DNA of 64,000 nucleotides from Doryteuthis pealeii (Eukaryota; Mollusca; Cephalopoda; Myopsida; Loliginidae), in assembly GCA_023376005.1 (NCBI GenBank), contig CM042148.1, positions 74,262,894-74,326,893 of the forward strand, in the 5' to 3' direction. The position numbers and the translations under genes are program-made. Position 1 is the stretch's first letter, and the number at the start of each line of letters is the position of its first letter. This document shows positions 57,800 to 64,000 of the stretch, in pieces. Under the pieces are notes generated by a model, which was not told where the DNA came from, searched no databases, and saw only the letters and a list, made by a program, of their open reading frames with translations.

Positions 57800-59225
57800 C
57801 AGGCCTGACTTTTAAAAAGAATTCTGTTTTTTGGGGGGTCACTCTATATATATTATAAACCTTCTTTTTTTTTTTTTTTTTTATTAAAAAAAAAAAAAAT
57901 ACTATTTTCCCTCGGTTTATACTTAATCCCCACCTCCCCAAACTTTATTTTGCAATATTAGATAACCATAACAGTCTGTGATCTTATTTCTAATAGGTGA
58001 TTAGTTCAGAAAAATAATAAGTAATTCAATTTTGTATGAAGTTGATTCAGGCCTCATTTCTTTGGGACATTGTCTCATATTCTTTTACTTGTTAAATAAC
58101 TATAAGAATAAAAATGAACTTTTGCCATACTGACGTGTTATCTATTCATTTAACTTTCCTTTTCAAATTTTCAGAGTTTTTTTTCTTTGTCTATTTCTAT
58201 TTCACCCCTTCAAATTCTCATTTATTTTCTCTCATTTTTCTCTTTCCAACTTTTATCTCTCCCTTTTATATCCATAATACTTTTCCCTCCCCTTCCTATT
58301 TTCATCTCTTCATCTTCTTCATATTTATTTTCTCTCCTTCTTTCTCTTCCAATCTTTCTTAATCATTTTCATTCTCTCGTTAGAGTTATAACCTCATTTC
58401 AATCAATGTGGATTTTCTTTTTTTTTTTTTTTTCTTTTTTCTTTTTTTTCTTTTTTTTTTTTTTTTTGATCGCACAGATACGGATAGATACATAAGAAAA
58501 ACATTTGTAACAATAAAAGCTGATGATATATTAATGTTGGAATATTTTGTAATATAAGGTGTCCTGCAATACACCACATAAATTTATAGACTAGGCGGGG
58601 TCATGTGGTCTATTCCTCCGCCAATCAACAGCCATAATGTGAGGCACATTGACTACTTAAACTCTGATACTTTCCATTTTCATTTGCAACCATTGACGAG
58701 GATCTTACAATACTAAGAAAGCAAAGGATTCTTTATCAGAGATTTCCGCTAGACAAGCACTCTTGCTTGAAGGCTAAAGGATAGCCCATAAAATTGTAAC
58801 CATTTTGATTTTGACTATAAATTAAATACTCATTGAACTTAGGCAATTCCTGAGGGTATTGTGACATAGTTTCGGTTATGGACACACACACACACCGAAT
58901 CTCCATTTATAGGATTTTCTTTAGTCCCTTCTCAATAGCGTAATGATTAATGGTTAATCATACAGACCATTGCTCCTGCATTAATGACCATGTACCATTC
59001 TACTGTTGAATACAGACTTGCCCTTTCCTTTTTAGAGAACTAAAGAAAAGAAAAATTAACAAAACCTGTTATCGTTCTAGAGATGTAGAATTACGACCCT
59101 TGCCTGCCAAAGAACTTCTACTAATGACTGCTAGATGGCGTTGTCAAGGCAGTATATAAGAAAAAGGACAAAATCTTAGCCTTCTTTATTTATAGGATGC
59201 CTTAAAATATGTCTCGTCCTTCAGG
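57800..59225. other. Downstream of OXCT1: pyrimidine-rich and unrecognised DNA
   Basis: 58140-58470 is a C/T-rich tract ending in long T runs. 58560-59225 has balanced composition but no supported coding or repeat signature. Confidence 0.5.
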
Positions 59226-59227
59226 CT

Positions 59228-59780
59228 GATTGATTAGTTGGATTTTATGGCATGTCAATCCTTGTGGGGTTATTTTATGCTGAAGATGTTTTTTTATTTA
59301 TCCATTCTTGTTGGATATTCAATTTTTGAAAACATTTGTTTAACACTCATTTTTCATATGTTTAACCCATAGATGGGAACATAACAGGTACTACTACTCA
59401 GGGGTAGTCAACATTACCCAGTGCTCCAGAATTGGAACCTCACCACTATATGCAGTTTTTATCATACCCAGAGTACTAAGATTCTCAGCCAATACCTTCT
59501 AGCATATATAAAAAGAGGATTGTGGATTTGCTTATAAGTAAGGTCATCATAATGCTAGTAGACGTGACCAGCAAATTAATCAGAGAGGGCCTCTCGGACC
59601 ACCTATCTAGTAGGGGCCAAAGTGAAGTGTTATGGAGAGCTCAGCCACCAGGGTTCCATCCTTAGGTATCATGCGTCGCACAACCACGGCAAACATTGCA
59701 GGAGGGGGTCTTACCCTCTGTAGAAGTGCAGTCGGCGTATTCTTAAGCTCCAGCACACAGAACTGAAGTTACCAGACACA
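59228..59780 (-). repeat. Family A copy
   Basis: Near full length, from GGCATGTCAATCCTTGTGGG to the TATTCTTAAGCTCCAGCACA end, followed by an S2 fragment. Confidence 0.72.
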
Positions 59781-59913
59781 CATATGTGGGTTTTTTAGTG
59801 CCAAAACCATCCTTTTAAAAGAACGGTGCTATATAACCCATACATGATGGGATGAAGGGGTTCATATATTTCTCAAGGGTATTAATCCAAAGTGAATGTA
59901 TATTGAAATTTTA

Positions 59914-60652
59914 TGTTACCAACTACGGTCTACACCAGAACTTGCCCCTAGGGACTGTCACGGCAGCAGCAGCAGCATCATCATCACCGTCAGTGGTGAT
60001 CTCTATAAATAGCCCTGACCATTAGTAATTCCCCCTCTTTCTAGTTGTAACCTTCTGGGGGTCACTGCTGGGTTCGGCCATCACGTGTCTCTCTCCCTTT
60101 TGGTTGAATCCTTCTGACTACTACTACAGGTAAGAGCTTTGCTCTATCTCTCCCTACGAACTAGGTTACTGATAGAAAAACCCACGACGGACTTTCTACC
60201 ATGTTACCAAACCCTGCACCGGAAGAGAGATTGCTGTCTTTTTGGACCCATGACGGCTGACAGCAAATTACCAATATCACCAGGATAATAAATGAGGGAG
60301 CCGACGAGATAATTTGCAATAACGGACAAGCTTCACACTTTGATACCATTGCAGTCAATAGGCTGCTAGCAGAATAAACTTTTGCAACCCTAAACAACCC
60401 TAAACTACCTTAAACAAACCCTAAATAATAACATTATGGCTTATACCTAAACGAGGAGGTGCCGCTAGCTTCTAAAAGAAGTTATTAAACCTCGCGAAGC
60501 TTGTCCGAACTAAACCAGAACTTTTTTTCTTCTCTTGTACCTTTTTATGTGCATATATATATTAAATCTGTTGTATTTTCATTTCGTTGTACTCTCGTTC
60601 CTTAATGTCATACTCCGCCTATTCTCTTCTGCTTACCCCCCTTCGTTAACCA
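59914..60652 (+). repeat. LTR-like repeat family F
   Basis: TATA box CTCTATAAATAGCC near 60000, CAGGTAAGAGCTTTG near 60127, AATAAA near 60373, and a degenerate ACCCTAAAC array at 60385-60425. It aligns along its length with the reverse of 22664-23415. Confidence 0.62.
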
Positions 60653-60804
60653 TTAATTTTTATATGTAAAAGAACGGCTGGAGTTTGAACTGTTTTATTA
60701 TAATGTCGCAGTCCGTTTTTCACATGGTGATATCTTCTTTTGCGAGAAATGTACTCCAAAACATATACACCATGCTTCCAATCCCAAAATTATAACTTCG
60801 TTAT

Positions 60805-61345
60805 TAATGCAGTTTAACGTCATACCCATGACACTAAGACCTTCAGCCACCGACTTCTAGCACATATGTTTTAAAAAAGGTCGGGGTTTGTCATGAGGGC
60901 CGAGGAGTTGGGACAATCATATAGGTGATTAGGCTTGACATGACCAGCCGATTGATCAGAGGGTGCCTCTCCGGCCGCCCGTCTAGCCTAAGTGAGGGCT
61001 AAAGTGAAGTTTTTGTCATGGACTCAGCCACAGAGAATCCGTCCTTGAAATAAATGGTTTATTCGAAACTCTTTACTTTTAAACAGATACAAGAATGCAG
61101 CTGGCCTAAATAATGAACAGGGTTTTATTTTCTACGGCTTCTCGGCCATCTTGTATCACTTAAGAGTGTAACCTGCGATAGAAATCGATCGCCAAAACAA
61201 GAAGTAAACTTTAACTTTCTAGCCTAAGTAATGGCCAAAGTGAAGTGTTGCATGTCATGGACTGCTCAACAACCAAGATTCTGTTCTTAAGCATCAGGGG
61301 TTGGCACTCACGGCCAACAAGTGGCCTTATCAGCGAGTTGGGGGG
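60805..61345 (-). repeat. Family A copy split by about 165 bp
   Basis: The CTAGCCTAAGT-to-GTCCTT stretch occurs twice (61000-61050 and 61217-61290) around an unrelated segment, giving a direct duplication of family sequence at the break. Confidence 0.6.
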
Positions 61346-61659
61346 TCATCTTTTTTTTAAATTCTTTAAATCTAATTTAGTTGTCAATTACAATTATGTT
61401 GATCAGTCAGAGTGGTAGTACCTGTTAGGGTCCCATCTATGGGCTGAATAGAAAAATGTATTTATAAAAGAAAATTGAGTATCCATTAAGAATTAAATTA
61501 TTTCAAAACTTTGTCAGCATTAAATGACCCACCGAGGTTGATATGCCGTAAAACAAACAAATGTCGGGCAGTGACCGAGTATTTAACAAGTTCCGCAAGA
61601 ACAGTTTTTAACATTATATCCATTTCAATTGTGGTTATATTAAGGTGACATACTTCCCT

Positions 61660-61930
61660 GTCTTGTCCTCAAGGTAACAAATTATAAAGCGTGATTTTTT
61701 TTAAATGCATGATTTGTTCTAAAAGAAGAAAGCATTCTTTGTCAACGTATAACGATCTGAGATTTTCATTGGTTGATTCGCATATTGACGTCATTATTTT
61801 CATCTCGACTATCCACATTTAAATACACGTGATCAACAAAGAAAAAACATCCTGTTTGATTTTTTAATCTTGGAATTTCTGTTGCGAAATAAAGTCACTC
61901 ATCTATATATTAATACTTGTGTTCCTTATT
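61660..61930 (+). promoter_or_regulatory. Promoter-like block with CRE
   Basis: TTGACGTCATT (perfect CRE TGACGTCA near 61793), ATTTAAATAC about 30 bp on, and GAAATAAAGTC near 61885, arranged like a short LTR. It directly precedes the family A copy at 61935. No gene follows. Confidence 0.35.
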
Positions 61931-61934
61931 TGCC

Positions 61935-62515
61935 CGCCCTGTCGACTGGGGCGTTCGACTGCATCTCTGCAGAGGGGTAAGACTCCCCAATGGGGCCACC
62001 TGTTCGCCGTGGTGGTGACCCGTGATGCTTAAGGATAGAACCCAGGTGGATGAGCAGTTCATGACTTACAATACTCCACTTTGGCCCTATCTTGGGCTAG
62101 ACAGGCGGTCGGAGAGGCCCCCTCCGATCAATCGGCTGGTCACGTCAAGCCCTAGCACCTATATGATTTTCCCAACCCTATTGCCCTTATGGCAAGCCCC
62201 AACCCCTTTTTATCATATGGGTGCTAGAAGGCGGTGACTGAGGGTTTACATGTCCTGGGAATAACGTTAAACTCTATCTGATGGTGAGGTTCCAGGTTTG
62301 GGGAATGTGGAGCACCCCTTCATCACCATTGCTCTCTGGTCCACTCTGACCCGGAGTGGTAGTACCTGTTAGGGTCCCATCTATGTGTTAAATAGAAAAA
62401 CAAGAGTTGATAAAACAAAATTGTATTCATTAAGAATTGATTTATTTCAAAACTTTATCGGCATTGAATGACCCACTGAGGTTGATATGCCGTAAAACAA
62501 AACCAAACCAAACCT
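61935..62515 (+). repeat. Family A copy, near full length
   Basis: From CCCTGTCGACTGGGG to AGGTTGATATGCCGTAAAAC. Partial copies lie nearby at 61400-61560, 62790-62940 and 63645-63945. Confidence 0.75.
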
Positions 62516-62658
62516 TATTTGTACGACCGTAATCATCTTGCAACACCCTCTGATTAAAAATCAGACTGACTTTAGGCGACCCTGACGATTTTACTTACTC
62601 AATGAGGAGAATCAAGATCGCTAGTCAGGAAGATAAGTTTGTTATTACTTTAAGTATT

Positions 62659-62708
<50 letters not shown>

Positions 62709-63350
62709 CACTAGCAAAAGTACCCGGTCCATGACCGGATGAAAACATTTTTAGGAACACCAGGGAGTGTTCCTAAAAAGGGTATGACATTAAAGTGCAT
62801 CTAATGGTGAAGTTCTAATTCTGGAGCTCTCGGAAGCGTGGAATACTCCTTCATTGCCATTTTAATCCAGAGTTGTAGTACCGGTTAGGGACCCATCTAT
62901 GGGTTGAATAGATTAAAAAATGAGTTTTCATGAGAACAAAAATTATTCGTTTTTTGGATATTTAACGTTAAACAAACCTAATATCTTGTGTATTATAATA
63001 TTAGTTTATTTTAGGAATAGTCTCTTTTTTATGTTTACATTTTTTTAATATTAATAACATCCCATTGTGGTGTAAGCGTTTGCAAGTTAGACTCACATTA
63101 TTACTGAATAGCGTTTTTAATACTCGCTAGTTGCTCTTCGCTTTCGACTTTGTACCATATCCTACCTGTCATGAACAGGTTGGGTAAAGAAAATGAGGTC
63201 CCATCATTGTATAATGGTTAGCAAGGAAGTTTCGTAAATCCATTACTATTGAATAGTGAGTTCAATCTTGCTGGATGCCACATACTTAGAGAATTGTGTC
63301 TGCTAAAAATGTCATAATATTGACATTTTTAGCAGAATTTAGAATTCTTT

Positions 63351-63387
<37 letters not shown>

Positions 63388-64000
63388 AAAAAAAAGTCCC
63401 GTATAGAAACTTATAAAAATCTTCTGATATAATTATTCAGACTCTTATCTTTATAGAAAAAAATTGTTTCTTATCTGTTCATCTTTTTTTCCAGATTTCA
63501 TAAAATAAAATAGGGGGTGGGGAGCTTGTAAAAATATTTCCCCTAATATATTTTAAGAAAGAACCTAATTCAAACATATTTCCATTAAATTAACAGATGA
63601 ATAATTACCAAAATTTCGTGAAAATTTGACAAGCCAAAATCCTTTTTTATCATGTGATAGAAGGTGGGTAGCTGAGGTCTTCATATTCTGGGTATAACCT
63701 TAAACTTTATCTGATGGTGAAATTCCAGTTCTGTAGAACTGGGGAATGCTTCATCATCATTATTCGAAGATCCATTCTGACTCGGAATGGTAGTACGTGT
63801 TAGGGTGCCATCTATGAGTTGAATAGAAAAAAATGAGTTTAAAATATGTTTAAAAAATTGAATAGCCATCAAGCATCAATAGAACAAAATGTCTTCGGCA
63901 TAAAATAACCCAATAAGTGTTAACATACCGTAAAATCCAACAAAACAAAACAATCCACTCGTATTTGGATTTGTATCTTTTGACCATAGTTTTTTTTAAT

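Noticed and set aside
60385..60425. Telomere-like ACCCTAAAC repeats
   Set aside because: Degenerate, only four or five units, and part of the dispersed family F repeat. Not a telomeric tract.

Overview
The window is animal nuclear DNA: AT-rich, with short exons in kilobase introns, canonical GT/AG splice sites, tRNA-derived SINEs, LTR elements and many microsatellites. The repeat mix and a decayed uncharacterised repeat-borne protein suggest a marine lophotrochozoan, probably a mollusc; this placement is an inference. The only host gene I can support is OXCT1 (SCOT, succinyl-CoA:3-ketoacid CoA transferase), the mitochondrial enzyme that activates acetoacetate. Homopolymer indels and a lone N at 43087 point to a long-read assembly that is incompletely polished.

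Layout. 1-1863: repeats and AT-rich DNA. 1864-7787: a complete Ty3/Gypsy-type LTR retrotransposon, with 1.14-kb LTRs, a broken pol and almost no gag. 8642-29825, minus strand: eight OXCT1 exons from the GFGLCGIP motif to ...FAMIRG, including the catalytic SENG motif. About 25837-43086: an 8.6-kb-arm palindrome centred at 34419, exactly at the middle of a foldback MITE; its right arm carries a plus-strand, indel-ridden copy of the first visible exon. 43087: N. 43088-47163: a second palindrome (arms about 2 kb) centred in a SINE and carrying a LINE fragment. 47166-51370: two tandem copies of a 2.1-kb unit, each with the same 76-bp OXCT1 exon. 51636-54728, plus strand: the last three OXCT1 exons to the stop codon. 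54729-64000: repeats, one solo LTR and SINEs.

The minus-strand exons end and the plus-strand exons begin at exactly adjacent residues with matching codon phase. Together they form one gene of about 457 visible residues that lacks only the transit peptide and N-terminus. As assembled, the gene is split over two opposite strands. I read this as misassembly or inversion at palindromic repeats rather than two genes.

The introns are rich in mobile DNA. I could define exact ends and target-site duplications (TSDs) by eye for several elements: solo LTRs with 4-bp TSDs, foldback MITEs with 8-bp hAT-like TSDs, and a piggyBac-like MITE family at TTAA that has an empty-site comparison inside the window. 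I saw no CRISPR array, operon, prokaryotic gene or canonical tRNA/rRNA gene.
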